Positions 43,648 through 51,837 of a stretch of DNA of 64,000 bases are shown one piece after another. Within the stretch, counting starts at the first letter, position 1; the number at the start of each line of letters is the position of its first letter. A program made the translations under genes and the position numbers. The notes beneath the pieces are model-generated. The model was not told the DNA's origin, ran no database searches, and saw only the letters and a program-made list of their open reading frames with translations. Source of the DNA: Planobispora longispora (GTDB taxonomy: Bacteria > Actinomycetota > Actinomycetes > Streptosporangiales > Streptosporangiaceae); the NCBI RefSeq assembly GCF_016863135.1, contig NZ_BOOH01000001.1, positions 306,952 through 370,951 of the forward strand, read 5' to 3'.

Positions 43648-44568
43648 CAGCGTGTCCAGGTGCCTCAGGATGATCCCCTCCCGCAGCGCCCAGGGGCACA
43701 GCTCCAGCTCGTCGACCTGGAACAGGTCCATGGTCGCGTCGGCGACGACCGCCCCGGCGGGCAGCTGCCGTACCCGCCCCTCCGAGACGCCCGGCAGCCC
43801 CGCGCGCTCGGTGGAGTCCATCGCGGCGAGCCGCCCGGCCCACGCGGTCAGGTCGCCGTGCCGGAGCGTCCGGCGGATGTTCGGTCCCTCGCTGGACGAG
43901 GCGGCCCCCGTGATCCGGGCCAGCTGCTTGAACGTCTTGGAGGTCGCCACCGCGTGGTCGGCCCGGCCGTACCGGACGACGTCGCCCACCGAGCGGGCGA
44001 TCTCCGCCCGCACGTGCCTGCGCAGCGCCCGCACCTCCTCGGCCGGGGGCGGGTCGGCGGTGAACCAGCCCCGGGTCAGCCGTCCCGCGCCCAGCGGGAG
44101 CGAGATCGCCACGTCCGGCTGCTCGTCGATGCCGGAGGCGATCTCCAGTGAGCCCCCGCCGATGTCGAGCACCAGCAGCCGCCCCGACGACCAGCCGAAC
44201 CACCGGCGCACGGCCAGGAACGTCAGCCTCGCCTCGTCCTGCCCGGAGAGCACCCGGATGTCCACCCGCGTCTCGTCCTTGATCCGCGCGAGCACCTCCT
44301 CGCCGTTGACGGCCTCCCGCACCGCCGAGGTGGCGAACGCCATGAGGTCCTCCACGCCCTTGTCCTCGGCGATCCGCAACCCCTCCTCGACGCACGCCTG
44401 CAACCGGGCGGCCCCTTCCGCGGAGAGCCGCTCGCCGTCCTCCATGTGCTCCGCGAGCCTCAGTTCCACCTTGTGCGAGTAGGCCGGCAGCGGCCGCGCC
44501 CCCCGATGGGCGTCCATCACCAGCAGGTGAACCGTGTTGGAACCGATATCGAGAACGCCCAGTCGCAT
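43639..44568 (-). CDS. Ppx/GppA-family phosphatase
   Basis: A 309-residue ASKHA-fold phosphatase acting on polyphosphate or (p)ppGpp in this family. The phosphate-1 motif is [16 protein letters not shown] at the N-terminus, the phosphate-2 motif is [13 protein letters not shown] near residue 140, and the catalytic Glu candidate is in [14 protein letters not shown]. Length matches the short actinobacterial Ppx type without HD domain. GTAACT at 44576-44581 on the reverse strand ends 7 nt before the ATG, a possible leaderless start; no ribosome site is seen. It faces away from the PRC-barrel gene. Confidence 0.92.
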   Translation of the reverse strand: MRLGVLDIGSNTVHLLVMDAHRGARPLPAYSHKVELRLAEHMEDGERLSAEGAARLQACVEEGLRIAEDKGVEDLMAFATSAVREAVNGEEVLARIKDETRVDIRVLSGQDEARLTFLAVRRWFGWSSGRLLVLDIGGGSLEIASGIDEQPDVAISLPLGAGRLTRGWFTADPPPAEEVRALRRHVRAEIARSVGDVVRYGRADHAVATSKTFKQLARITGAASSSEGPNIRRTLRHGDLTAWAGRLAAMDSTERAGLPGVSEGRVRQLPAGAVVADATMDLFQVDELELCPWALREGIILRHLDTLPG

Positions 44569-45018
44569 GGGTCGAAGTTACTACTCCTCCAGAGCCGATC
44601 TTCCCGGGGCACGGCACCGGGAACGGCGAGACGCGACCGGGCTTCGTCGGCGGGGACCGATATTCCCCTCAGGGCGTCCGGCGGCGCCGACCGACCGCTA
44701 CCGACGGCTGTCGTCCCACGAGCGGCGATCACGGAGGCGCCGCCGGGCGCCACCGGGTAAGCCTGTTGTCACCTTTCGATAGCAGGAATGAAAAAACCGC
44801 AGCTCAGCCCAGCCTTCCGGATCGTCGATCCGATCGCGGCGAGCTCTGGACGGCACCGGCCGGAACCCGGACGCGAGCTGGGGACGGGCGGCCCCTCCCG
44901 CACCCGCCGCACCACCGGCGGTGATCGCGGCGCCCGGGACCGATTTTGTGTTTTCGGGTTTCCCTCATGGATGTGCGGTTACCGAGTGGGACGAACCACA
45001 AAGGAGGGAAGGAACGAC
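44569..45018. other. Divergent intergenic region Ppx / PRC-barrel
   Basis: 450 bp. The right end contains a stress-type promoter candidate and the strong ribosome site of the PRC-barrel gene. An open frame from 44788 runs into that gene in frame, but its composition and lack of family similarity argue against translation. Nothing else is recognised. Confidence 0.5.
44958..44982 (+). promoter_or_regulatory. SigB-like promoter candidate for the PRC-barrel gene
   Basis: GTTT at 44958-44961 is followed after 15 bp by GGTTAC at 44977-44982, one mismatch from the SigB-type GGGTAC. It lies 36 bp before the GTG start. PRC-barrel/DUF2382 genes are often under general-stress sigma control in actinomycetes. 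Confidence 0.4.
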
Positions 45019-45822
45019 GTGATCACTCAGAACCAGATCCAGACCGTCATCAACCAGGATGTATACGACATCACCGGCGAGAAGATCGGCGAAGTCAAGC
45101 ACGTCTACCTCGACGAGGCCACCGGCCGCCCCGAGTGGCTGTGCGTCAAGACCGGCCTGTTCGGCACCAAGGAGACCTTCGTGCCGGCCCAGGCCGCCGA
45201 CGTGGTCGCCGACCACGTCGAGGTGGGCTACCCCAAGGACCGCGTCAAGGACGCCCCCAGCGTCGACGTGGAGGCCGGCGGGCACCTGTCGCCCGACGAG
45301 GAGCGCGAGCTGTACCGCTACTACGACATCGACTGGGACTCCTCCTGGCACCACGCCAACCGGCCCGGCGAGGCGGGCGGGCGGGCCGGGTGGGCCCACA
45401 CCGGCGGACAGAGCGAGCGCGAGCGGCTGGGCCGTACCGACGAGGCCATGACCCGCTCCGAAGAGCGGCTGCAGGTCGGCACCGAGACCCACCAGGCGGG
45501 GAAGGCGCGGCTGCGCAAGTACGTGGTCACCGAGGAGCAGCAGGTGAGCGTGCCGGTCAGCCATGAGGAGGTCCGCATCGAGCGCGAGCCGATCACCGGG
45601 GCCAACCGGGACGCGGCGCTGTCGGGCCCGGACATCAGCGAGGCCGAGCACGAGGTGACCCTGCACGCCGAGCACCCGGTGGTGGACAAGCGGACCGTTC
45701 CGGTCGAGCGCATCCGCATGGGCAAGGAGACGGTCACCGGCCGGGAGGCCGTCTCGGGCCAGGTCCGCAAGGAGCACGTCGAGGTCGAAGGCGACACCGA
45801 CGACTCCGGCCGCAGGTTCTGA
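45019..45822 (+). CDS. PRC-barrel and DUF2382 domain protein
   Basis: A 267-residue soluble protein. Residues 5-85 form a PRC barrel (NQDVYDITGEKIGEVKHVYLDEATGRPEWLCVKTGLFG, FVPAQAADVV). Residues 140-265 are a DUF2382 domain: LRKYVVTEEQQVSVPVSHEEVRIEREPI, then HPVVDKRTVPVERIRMGKETVTGREAV and VRKEHVEVEGD. This pair is typical of actinobacterial stress proteins of unknown biochemical role. GTG start with the ribosome site AAGGAGGGAAGG. A strong intrinsic terminator follows 17 bp after the stop. Confidence 0.92.
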   Translation: MITQNQIQTVINQDVYDITGEKIGEVKHVYLDEATGRPEWLCVKTGLFGTKETFVPAQAADVVADHVEVGYPKDRVKDAPSVDVEAGGHLSPDEERELYRYYDIDWDSSWHHANRPGEAGGRAGWAHTGGQSERERLGRTDEAMTRSEERLQVGTETHQAGKARLRKYVVTEEQQVSVPVSHEEVRIEREPITGANRDAALSGPDISEAEHEVTLHAEHPVVDKRTVPVERIRMGKETVTGREAVSGQVRKEHVEVEGDTDDSGRRF

Positions 45823-45839
45823 CCGGCCGGCTCCTCGCA

Positions 45840-45879
45840 GGTCCCGCCGTCCCCGTCCACGGGGGCGGCGGGACCTTTT
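45840..45879 (+). terminator. Rho-independent terminator after the PRC-barrel gene
   Basis: GGTCCCGCCG at 45840-45849 pairs with CGGCGGGACC at 45866-45875; an inner CCCCG/CGGGG extends the stem around a TCCA loop. TTTT follows at 45876-45879. This is the clearest intrinsic terminator in the window. Confidence 0.88.
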
Positions 45880-45963
45880 CCCGCTCGCCGCACCGGCGCC
45901 GCACGGAGCCGAGTCCGCACCGCCGTACGGCGGCTCAGCCGTCGACGTCCGGACGTGCCCCCG

Positions 45964-46329
45964 TCACATCCCTTCCCGAAGCTCGTCGAGGTGGCGTTCG
46001 ACCCAGGAGCGCAGCGCCCCCAGGGGCTCGGCCACTCCGCGTCCCAGCCCGGTCAGCTCGTACTCGACGTGCAGGGGGACGGCGGGATAGATCGTGCGGT
46101 CCACGAACCCGGCGTCCTCCAGGCGGCGCAGCGTCTGGGTGAGCACCTTGGGACTGATGCCCTCCAGGCGGCGCTGCAGCGCCCCGAAGCGCTGCGGGCC
46201 CTCCTCCAGCACTCCGATCGCCAGCGCCGTCCACTTGTTGGCCAGCAGGTCCAGCACCCCCCGGCACGGACACTGCGCCGCGTAGACGTCGTGCCTGTCG
46301 TGCCGTCCCGTGGCACAGGTCGTGGACAT
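45964..46329 (-). CDS. HxlR-family winged-helix regulator
   Basis: A 121-residue HxlR/DUF24 regulator with CPCRGVLDLLANKWTALAIGVLEEGPQRFGALQRRLEGISPKVLTQTLRRLEDAGFVDR. The conserved N-terminal cysteine is present twice (CPC near residue 20), plus another Cys at residue 5, so redox or quinone sensing as in YodB/QorR is possible. It is divergent from a quinone-reductase-like gene, its likely target. The start ATG has GGGAAGGA upstream. Confidence 0.93.
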   Translation of the reverse strand: MSTTCATGRHDRHDVYAAQCPCRGVLDLLANKWTALAIGVLEEGPQRFGALQRRLEGISPKVLTQTLRRLEDAGFVDRTIYPAVPLHVEYELTGLGRGVAEPLGALRSWVERHLDELREGM

Positions 46330-46372
46330 GGGAGATCCTTCCCGCCGCAGGCTCTATGCTTTCCGAAAGGAA

Positions 46373-46396
46373 GTAGTAGCCCTTGATAGTTACTAC
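46373..46396. promoter_or_regulatory. Inverted repeat between hxlR and the oxidoreductase gene
   Basis: GTAGTA at 46373-46378 and TACTAC at 46391-46396 form a dyad with a 12-bp spacer in an AT-rich stretch. HxlR/YodB-type boxes are commonly TACT-AGTA dyads, so this is the candidate operator for both divergent genes. An overlapping CTTTCCGAAAG near 46359 is a second small dyad. Confidence 0.6.
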
Positions 46397-46449
46397 ATCC
46401 CTGAAGATAGCGTGCTCCCGTCCTGATCCGAACCGGCGAGGAGACATCG

Positions 46450-47409
46450 ATGCCACTCATGCGTGCGATCAGCCAGGACGCCTTCGGCGGGCCCGAGGTC
46501 CTGCGTCCCACACGACTGCCCCGGCCCGAACCGCTTCCCACCGAGGTCCTGGTCCGCGTCGTCTCGGCCGGGATCAATCCGGTCGACCACAAGACCCGCG
46601 GCGGGGGCGGCATGGCCGGGGTGCTCGGCGATCCCCCGTTCGTGCTGGGCTGGGACGTCTCCGGGGTGGTCGAGGAGGTCGGTTTCGGAGTGCACACCCT
46701 GCGGGCGGGCGACGAGGTGTACGGCATGCCGTGCTTCCCCCGCCAGGCGGGCGGCTACGCCGGGTACGTCACCGCGCCCTCCCGGCAGTTCGCCCGCAAG
46801 CCCCGCTCGCTGGGCCACGACGAGGCGGCGGCCGTGCCGCTGGCCGCGCTCACCGCCTGGCAGGCCCTGGTGGACGCCGCCGCCGTACGGCCCGGCCGGC
46901 GGGTGCTCGTCCACGCCGCGGCGGGAGGCGTCGGGCACTTCGCCGTCCAGTTCGCCAAGCACCTGGGGGCGCATGTGACCGGCACCGCTCGCGCGGACAA
47001 CCACGAGTGGCTGTACGGGCTGGGCGCCGACGACCTCGTCGACTACACCGCGACCCGTTTCGAGAAGGAGATGGACCGGGTGGACGTGGTCATCGACCTG
47101 GTCGGTGACGAACACGACTCCACCAGCACCCGGTCACTGGACGTCCTGGCTCCCGGCGGTCTCCTCCTGGCGATCCCGTCCGGGGTCTCCCCCGAACTGC
47201 TCCGGCGGGCGCAGGAGCGCGGCGTGCGCGCCGCCCCGTTCCTCGTCGAACCGGACGGCCCGGCGCTGACCCGCATCGCCCGGCTGATCGACGACGGCCA
47301 CGTCAGGGTCGAGGTCGAGGAGGTGTTCCCCCTGGAACGGGCCGCCGAGGCACACGAGCGCCTCGCGCGGGGCCGTACCCGCGGCAAGCTCGTCCTGCGC
47401 GTCGGCTGA
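46450..47409 (+). CDS. NADP-dependent oxidoreductase, quinone reductase-like MDR
   Basis: A 319-residue medium-chain dehydrogenase/reductase without zinc ligands. The GroES-like part has AISQDAFGGPEVLRP and GINPVDHKTRGG; the nucleotide fold has VLVHAAAGGVGHFAVQFAKHLGAHVTGTA. The tail LERAAEAHERLARGRTRGKLVLRV is typical of QOR/AdhP-like enzymes. It probably reduces quinones or enals with NADPH. A GAGGAGA site precedes the ATG. Divergent from hxlR and convergent with another MDR gene 14 bp away, a paralogous pair placed tail to tail. Confidence 0.92.
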   Translation: MPLMRAISQDAFGGPEVLRPTRLPRPEPLPTEVLVRVVSAGINPVDHKTRGGGGMAGVLGDPPFVLGWDVSGVVEEVGFGVHTLRAGDEVYGMPCFPRQAGGYAGYVTAPSRQFARKPRSLGHDEAAAVPLAALTAWQALVDAAAVRPGRRVLVHAAAGGVGHFAVQFAKHLGAHVTGTARADNHEWLYGLGADDLVDYTATRFEKEMDRVDVVIDLVGDEHDSTSTRSLDVLAPGGLLLAIPSGVSPELLRRAQERGVRAAPFLVEPDGPALTRIARLIDDGHVRVEVEEVFPLERAAEAHERLARGRTRGKLVLRVG

Positions 47410-47422
47410 ACCGGCGGCCCGG

Positions 47423-48379
47423 TCAGCGCACCTCCAGCAGGGTCTTGCCCACCGTGGCCCGCGACTGGATGGCGGCGTGCGCGTCGGCCGCCCGCTCCAG
47501 CGGGAAGCGCTGGCCGATCACCGGGCGGAGCCGTCCGGCCGCGGCCTCGGCCAGCGCGCTCTCGGTGAACGCGCGCAGTTCCTCCGGGGTGGCCTGGGCC
47601 CGTACCAGCGACACCCCGCGTTCGGCGGCGGTCTCCTCCGGCACGTCCGCCCACGAGCCGCCGGCCAGGCCGTAGCTGAGCATCCGCCCGCCCCGGCCGA
47701 GCAGTTCGAAGGCCGAGCGGGCGATGTCGCCGCCGACCCCGTCGAAGACGACGTCCAGCTCGCCGACGGCCTGGCGCACCTGCTCCGCCCAGTCGGGTTC
47801 CCGGTAGTCGACCGTCACGTCGGCGCCCAGGTCCCGGGCCAGCTCCAGCTTGCGGGGGCCGCCGGCCGCCGCGACGACCCCGGCCCCGGCGGCGCGGGCG
47901 AGCTGGACCAGCAGGGTGCCCACCCCGCCCGCCGCAGCCTCGACCAGCACGCGGTCCCCGGCGCGCACTCCCGCGGCCCGGAGCATCATGGTCGCGGTAC
48001 GGCCGTCGGCCAGCAGCGCGACCGCGGTGTCGAGCTCCAGCCCGTCCGGGACCTCGATCAGCCCGGCGGCGTCCACCGCGACGCGCTCGGCGTAGCCGCC
48101 CGACCCGCCGGTGGAGGTGATCACCCGCCTGCCGGCCAGGCGATCGTCCACCCCGGGGCCCACCGCCGTGACGACGCCGCCGACGCCGTTGCCCGGGATG
48201 ACCGGGAGCTCGGCCTTGAACGGGCCGAAGCCCCCGGACCGGAACTGCGTCTCCACGAAGGTGATGTTGGCGAACGCCACCTCGACCAGTGCCTGCCCCG
48301 GACCGGCCACCGGGTCCGGGGCCTCCCCCGCGACCAGCACCTCCGGCCCGCCGAACTCCTTCAACCACACCGCGCGCAT
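47423..48379 (-). CDS. Zinc-independent NADPH:quinone oxidoreductase-like MDR
   Basis: A 318-residue medium-chain reductase. Features are MRAVWLKEFGGPEVL at the start, IPGNGVGGVVTAVG, the cofactor fold VLVEAAAGGVGTLLVQLARAAGAGVVAAA, and the end LERAADAHAAIQSRATVGKTLLEV. No structural zinc cysteines. Expected to reduce quinones by NADPH in the cytoplasm. Its promoter carries a SoxR-type box in a 19-bp spacer, so induction by redox-cycling compounds is predicted. In Streptomyces an NADPH-dependent quinone reductase is among the few SoxR targets, which supports the call. Confidence 0.92.
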   Translation of the reverse strand: MRAVWLKEFGGPEVLVAGEAPDPVAGPGQALVEVAFANITFVETQFRSGGFGPFKAELPVIPGNGVGGVVTAVGPGVDDRLAGRRVITSTGGSGGYAERVAVDAAGLIEVPDGLELDTAVALLADGRTATMMLRAAGVRAGDRVLVEAAAGGVGTLLVQLARAAGAGVVAAAGGPRKLELARDLGADVTVDYREPDWAEQVRQAVGELDVVFDGVGGDIARSAFELLGRGGRMLSYGLAGGSWADVPEETAAERGVSLVRAQATPEELRAFTESALAEAAAGRLRPVIGQRFPLERAADAHAAIQSRATVGKTLLEVR

Positions 48380-48411
48380 CGGTTCACGCCCCTCGACTCG
48401 ACTACGAGGCG

Positions 48412-48442
48412 ATCATGCTTCCTCAAGCATGGTTGAGGTCAA
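48412..48442 (-). promoter_or_regulatory. SoxR-type promoter with 19-bp spacer
   Basis: On the minus strand -35 TTGACC (48442-48437) and -10 CATGAT (48417-48412) are separated by 19 bp, the overlong spacing of MerR-family promoters. Inside lies the dyad CCTCAAGCATGGTTGAGG at 48421-48438, close to the SoxR box of actinobacteria and enterics. It drives the quinone-reductase gene starting at 48379. No soxR gene lies in the window. Confidence 0.82.
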
Positions 48443-48594
48443 GGCGGCGAATTCTCCGCCACCCGCCCGGCCGCTCCCGGCCGTGATGAGAATGCGGATG
48501 ATCCGCCATAACCTGATGGGTGCCAGAACCACCGCGTCGACCGGCGGCGGGCCGGCTCCGGCGCGTGCAGATATCACCGGTGGCGGGAGGCGGG

Positions 48595-49545
48595 ATGAGC
48601 GGCGTGACACGGACACCGGTGGGGCACGGGATCGATCCTGAGGTGTGCTCGCACTGGCGGCTGACGCCCGGCCGGGTGCTGGGCGACCGGGTGGCGGGCA
48701 CGTGGGAGGCCACGCGGGACGGCGCGGCGTACGTGGTGAAGCACTTCGGCCCGGCGGCCCATCCCGACTGGCGTTACCCGTTGCGTGTCGCGGCGGCGCT
48801 GCGGGCGCAGGGGTGGCCGACTCCCGAACCGGCGGAGGAGCCGCTGGCCGGGCCCGGCGGCGCATGGGTGCTGTTCCACCGGTTGCCCGGCCGGTCCATG
48901 CGGCCGGGCGAGACGGACAGGCCGGCTGAGGAGCGCGCCCGCGGCCGGTTGCTCGCCGAGCTGCACGCAGCCGCGGCGGCCACCGGCATCACCGACCAGC
49001 GGAACGGTTTCACCGGCCCCGCGGAGCTGGTGACGGATCCGGAGCTGGACCGCTGGCTGCGCGTGCACGAGCTGGCCCGCCCGGCCGAAGGGCGGATGCT
49101 GCGGACCTGCCGTGACGCGGCGGCGGAATGGTTCGCCGGCAACCCGGCCCCGGATGCCCCCCGCAGCGTGATCCACGGTGACTTCGCCCCGTGGAACCTG
49201 CTGTTCGACGACGGACGGCTGACCGGCGTGCTCGACTTCGAAGCGACCCGCCACACCTTCCAGGTGGCCGACTTCGCGCTGTCCTGGCGCGGGTACCAGG
49301 ACGACGTCCTACGGGGCTATGACGAGGTGCGCGCCCTGTCCGACCTCGAGTGGCACCTGGTGCGACCGGTGTTCTGGGCGTGGCTGCTCATCGGGGTCAA
49401 AGATCTGCTCGCCGCCCACTACGGCGGCGGCGCCGGCGCCGCCGGCGCGGCGCCACCGGAGCTGGGGTGGCAAATCTCCCATCTGCGGAAACACTCCCCT
49501 CTGCTGGCACAGAAAGGACACCCTCCGCGTACGGCATGGGAGTGA
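48595..49545 (+). CDS. Aminoglycoside phosphotransferase-family kinase
   Basis: A 316-residue APH/choline-kinase-fold protein. The ATP lobe has GTWEATRDGAAYVVKHF; the catalytic motif is SVIHGDFAPWNLLFDDGRLTGVLDFEATRH, with the base Asp, Asn and the second metal Asp visible. The substrate pocket includes FALSWRGYQDD. A GGGAGG site precedes the ATG. Most members phosphorylate unknown small molecules rather than drugs, so resistance should not be assumed. It faces away from the SoxR-box gene. The decayed locus near 24 kb belongs to a similar but different subfamily. Confidence 0.88.
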   Translation: MSGVTRTPVGHGIDPEVCSHWRLTPGRVLGDRVAGTWEATRDGAAYVVKHFGPAAHPDWRYPLRVAAALRAQGWPTPEPAEEPLAGPGGAWVLFHRLPGRSMRPGETDRPAEERARGRLLAELHAAAAATGITDQRNGFTGPAELVTDPELDRWLRVHELARPAEGRMLRTCRDAAAEWFAGNPAPDAPRSVIHGDFAPWNLLFDDGRLTGVLDFEATRHTFQVADFALSWRGYQDDVLRGYDEVRALSDLEWHLVRPVFWAWLLIGVKDLLAAHYGGGAGAAGAAPPELGWQISHLRKHSPLLAQKGHPPRTAWE

Positions 49546-49675
49546 CACGCCGCGCGGGCGGCAGGGGACGCGTCGTACGGGCGGCGCCGGATCACGCCGC
49601 CCCCACGACTCGCCGCACCGGCGCCGGGCCTCGCTCTGGTGCGCGCCGTATCGGCGCAATTCAGACCGTACGTGG

Positions 49676-51172
49676 TCAGAAGCCCTGGGCCAGGCGGTAG
49701 TAGGCCTGGTTCCAGCGGATCTCCTTGGTGAACTGCCGGATCTCGGTGCCGGCGTCGATGACGAGCAGCTCGACGCCGAGCATGTCCGCGAAGTCGGCCA
49801 GTTCCTCGGTCCCCACGGCGGCCGAGAGCACGGTGTGGTGCGGCGCGCCGGCCGTCAGCCACGCCTCGGCGGAGGTGCGCATGTCGGGGCGGGGCCGCCA
49901 CACGGCGCGGGCCACCGGGAGGTTCGGCAGCGGCTCGGCGGGATTCACGACGTCGATCTCGTTGGCGACCAGCCGGAACCGCTCGCCCATGTCCGCCAGG
50001 CCGACCACCACGGCGGGCCCGGGCCGGGCGTCGAAGACCAGCCGGACCGGGTCCTCCCGGCCGCCGATGCTCAGCGGGTGGATCTCGCAGGAGGGGGTGC
50101 CGGAGGCGATGGTCGGGCAGACCTCCAGCATGTGCGCGCCGAGGATGAGCTCCTGGCCCGGCACCAGGTGGTAGGTGTAGTCCTCCATGAACGACGTCCC
50201 GCCGTCCAGTCCGGTGGACATCACCTTCAGCGTGCGCAGCAGCACCGAGGTCTTCCAGTCGCCCTCGCCGCCGAAGCCGTACCCGTCGGCCATCAGCCGC
50301 TGCACGGCCAGGCCGGGGAGCTGGCGCAGGCCGCCGAGGTCCTCGAAGTTCGTGGTGAACGCCTTGAACCCGCCCGCCTCCAGGAAGCCGCGCAGGCCGA
50401 GCTCGATCCGGGCGGCGTAGCGCAGCGAGTCGTGCCGGTCTCCTCCGGCGCGCAGCTCGGCGGCCACCGCGTAGGTGTCCTCGTACTCCTTGACGAGCCC
50501 GTCCACCTCGGAGTCCGGGGCGGCGTCGACGGCGGCCACCAGGTCGTTGACCCCGTAGGTGTTGACCGAGACCCCGAAGCGCAGCTGCGCCTCGACCTTG
50601 TCGCCCTCGGTGACGGCCACGTCGCGCATGTTGTCGCCGAAGCGGGCCAGCTTCAGCGAGCCGACCTCGGCGCGCCCGGCCGCGGCGCGGGCCCACGCGC
50701 CGATCCGTCCGGCCACCGACGGGTCGCTCACGTGTCCCGCGACGGTCTTGCGGGGCACCCCGAGCCGGGCCTGGATGTGCCCGAACTCGCGGTCGCCGTG
50801 GGCGGCCTGGTTCAGGTTCATGAAGTCCATGTCGATGGAGGCCCAGGGCAGTTCCAGGTTCGCCTGGGTGTGCAGGTGCAGCAGCGGGGTGCGCAGCGCG
50901 TCGAGCCCGGCGATCCACATCTTGGCCGGGGAGAACGTGTGCATCCACGCGATCACTCCGATGCACGCGTCGGAGGCGTTCGCCTCCAGGCACATGCGCC
51001 GGATCGCCCCGGCGTCGGTGAGCACCGGCTTCCACACCACGGGGAACGGCAGCGCCTCGTTCAGCTCCTCGGCGATCCGCCGGGACTGCTCGGCCACCTG
51101 CCGCAGCGTGTCCTCGCCGTACAGTCCCTGGCTCCCGGTCAGGAACCAGATCTCGCGCTCTTGACGGGTCAC
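49676..51172 (-). CDS. araA: L-arabinose isomerase
   Basis: A 498-residue enzyme converting L-arabinose to L-ribulose. Clear family blocks are [52 protein letters not shown], and the catalytic region [13 protein letters not shown] with [11 protein letters not shown]. The metal-binding Glu residues fall in these two last blocks. Length is normal. GTG start overlapping the araD stop as GTGA, with GAGGAG upstream. It is the last gene of a seven-gene minus-strand transport and catabolic series. Confidence 0.97.
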   Translation of the reverse strand: MTRQEREIWFLTGSQGLYGEDTLRQVAEQSRRIAEELNEALPFPVVWKPVLTDAGAIRRMCLEANASDACIGVIAWMHTFSPAKMWIAGLDALRTPLLHLHTQANLELPWASIDMDFMNLNQAAHGDREFGHIQARLGVPRKTVAGHVSDPSVAGRIGAWARAAAGRAEVGSLKLARFGDNMRDVAVTEGDKVEAQLRFGVSVNTYGVNDLVAAVDAAPDSEVDGLVKEYEDTYAVAAELRAGGDRHDSLRYAARIELGLRGFLEAGGFKAFTTNFEDLGGLRQLPGLAVQRLMADGYGFGGEGDWKTSVLLRTLKVMSTGLDGGTSFMEDYTYHLVPGQELILGAHMLEVCPTIASGTPSCEIHPLSIGGREDPVRLVFDARPGPAVVVGLADMGERFRLVANEIDVVNPAEPLPNLPVARAVWRPRPDMRTSAEAWLTAGAPHHTVLSAAVGTEELADFADMLGVELLVIDAGTEIRQFTKEIRWNQAYYRLAQGF

Positions 51173-51837
51173 CGTGAACTCCTCTGTCCGTAAACGTTCT
51201 GGTAGCGGTCGTACAGGCTGTCGATGTCGGCCTGGGCGATGGGCAGCGGCGTGCCGAGCTGCCGGGAGACGTGCACCGTGCGGGCGACGTCCTCGCACAT
51301 CACGGCGGCCTTGACGGCGGCCTTGGCGGAGGCGCCGATGGTGAAGACGCCGTGGTTCTGCATCAGGACCGCCGGGGAGCGGTGACCCTCCAGCGTGGCG
51401 ACGATGCCCTTGCCGATGTCGTCGCCGCCGATCAGCGCGAACGGCCCCACCGGGATCTCGCCGCCGAACTCGTCGGCCATCGCGGTGAGCACGCACGGGA
51501 TCGCCTCGCCGCGGGCCGCCCAGGCCGAGGCGTAGGTGGAGTGGGTGTGCACGACGCCGCCGACGTGCGGCATGGCCCGGTAGACGTAGGCGTGGGCGGC
51601 GGTGTCGCTGGAGGGGGCGTGGTCGCCCTCGACCAGGTTGCCGTCCAGGTCGCACACGACGATCGACTCGGGGGTCAGGTCGTCGTAGGAGACGCCGCTC
51701 GGCTTGATCACGAACAGGTCCTCGCCCGGCACCCGGCCCGAGACGTTGCCCGCGGTCCAGGCGACCAGGTTGTTGCGGACCAGCTCGGCGTGGAGCGCGC
51801 AGACGGTCTCCTGCAGTTCCCGCACACGAGAGCTCAC
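51169..51837 (-). CDS. araD: L-ribulose-5-phosphate 4-epimerase
   Basis: A 222-residue class II aldolase-fold epimerase making D-xylulose 5-phosphate. Zinc ligands are in [12 protein letters not shown], where two His occur, and in [10 protein letters not shown]. The phosphate-binding loop TAGNVSGR and [11 protein letters not shown] are intact, as is the C-terminal YGQ. GTG start overlapping araB as GTGA and stop overlapping araA the same way. Confidence 0.96.
   Translation of the reverse strand: MSSRVRELQETVCALHAELVRNNLVAWTAGNVSGRVPGEDLFVIKPSGVSYDDLTPESIVVCDLDGNLVEGDHAPSSDTAAHAYVYRAMPHVGGVVHTHSTYASAWAARGEAIPCVLTAMADEFGGEIPVGPFALIGGDDIGKGIVATLEGHRSPAVLMQNHGVFTIGASAKAAVKAAVMCEDVARTVHVSRQLGTPLPIAQADIDSLYDRYQNVYGQRSSR

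Noticed and set aside
44788..45018. N-terminal extension of the PRC-barrel protein from ATG 44788
   Set aside because: The AAGGAGGGAAGG site just before GTG 45019 and the position of the PRC fold fix the later start.
48595..49545. Calling this an antibiotic-resistance gene
   Set aside because: The APH fold alone does not show drug specificity; most members act on other small molecules.
49546..49675. Terminator between the phosphotransferase and araA
   Set aside because: Convergent genes make one likely, but the only dyad (TGCGC near 49640) is too short to support a call.
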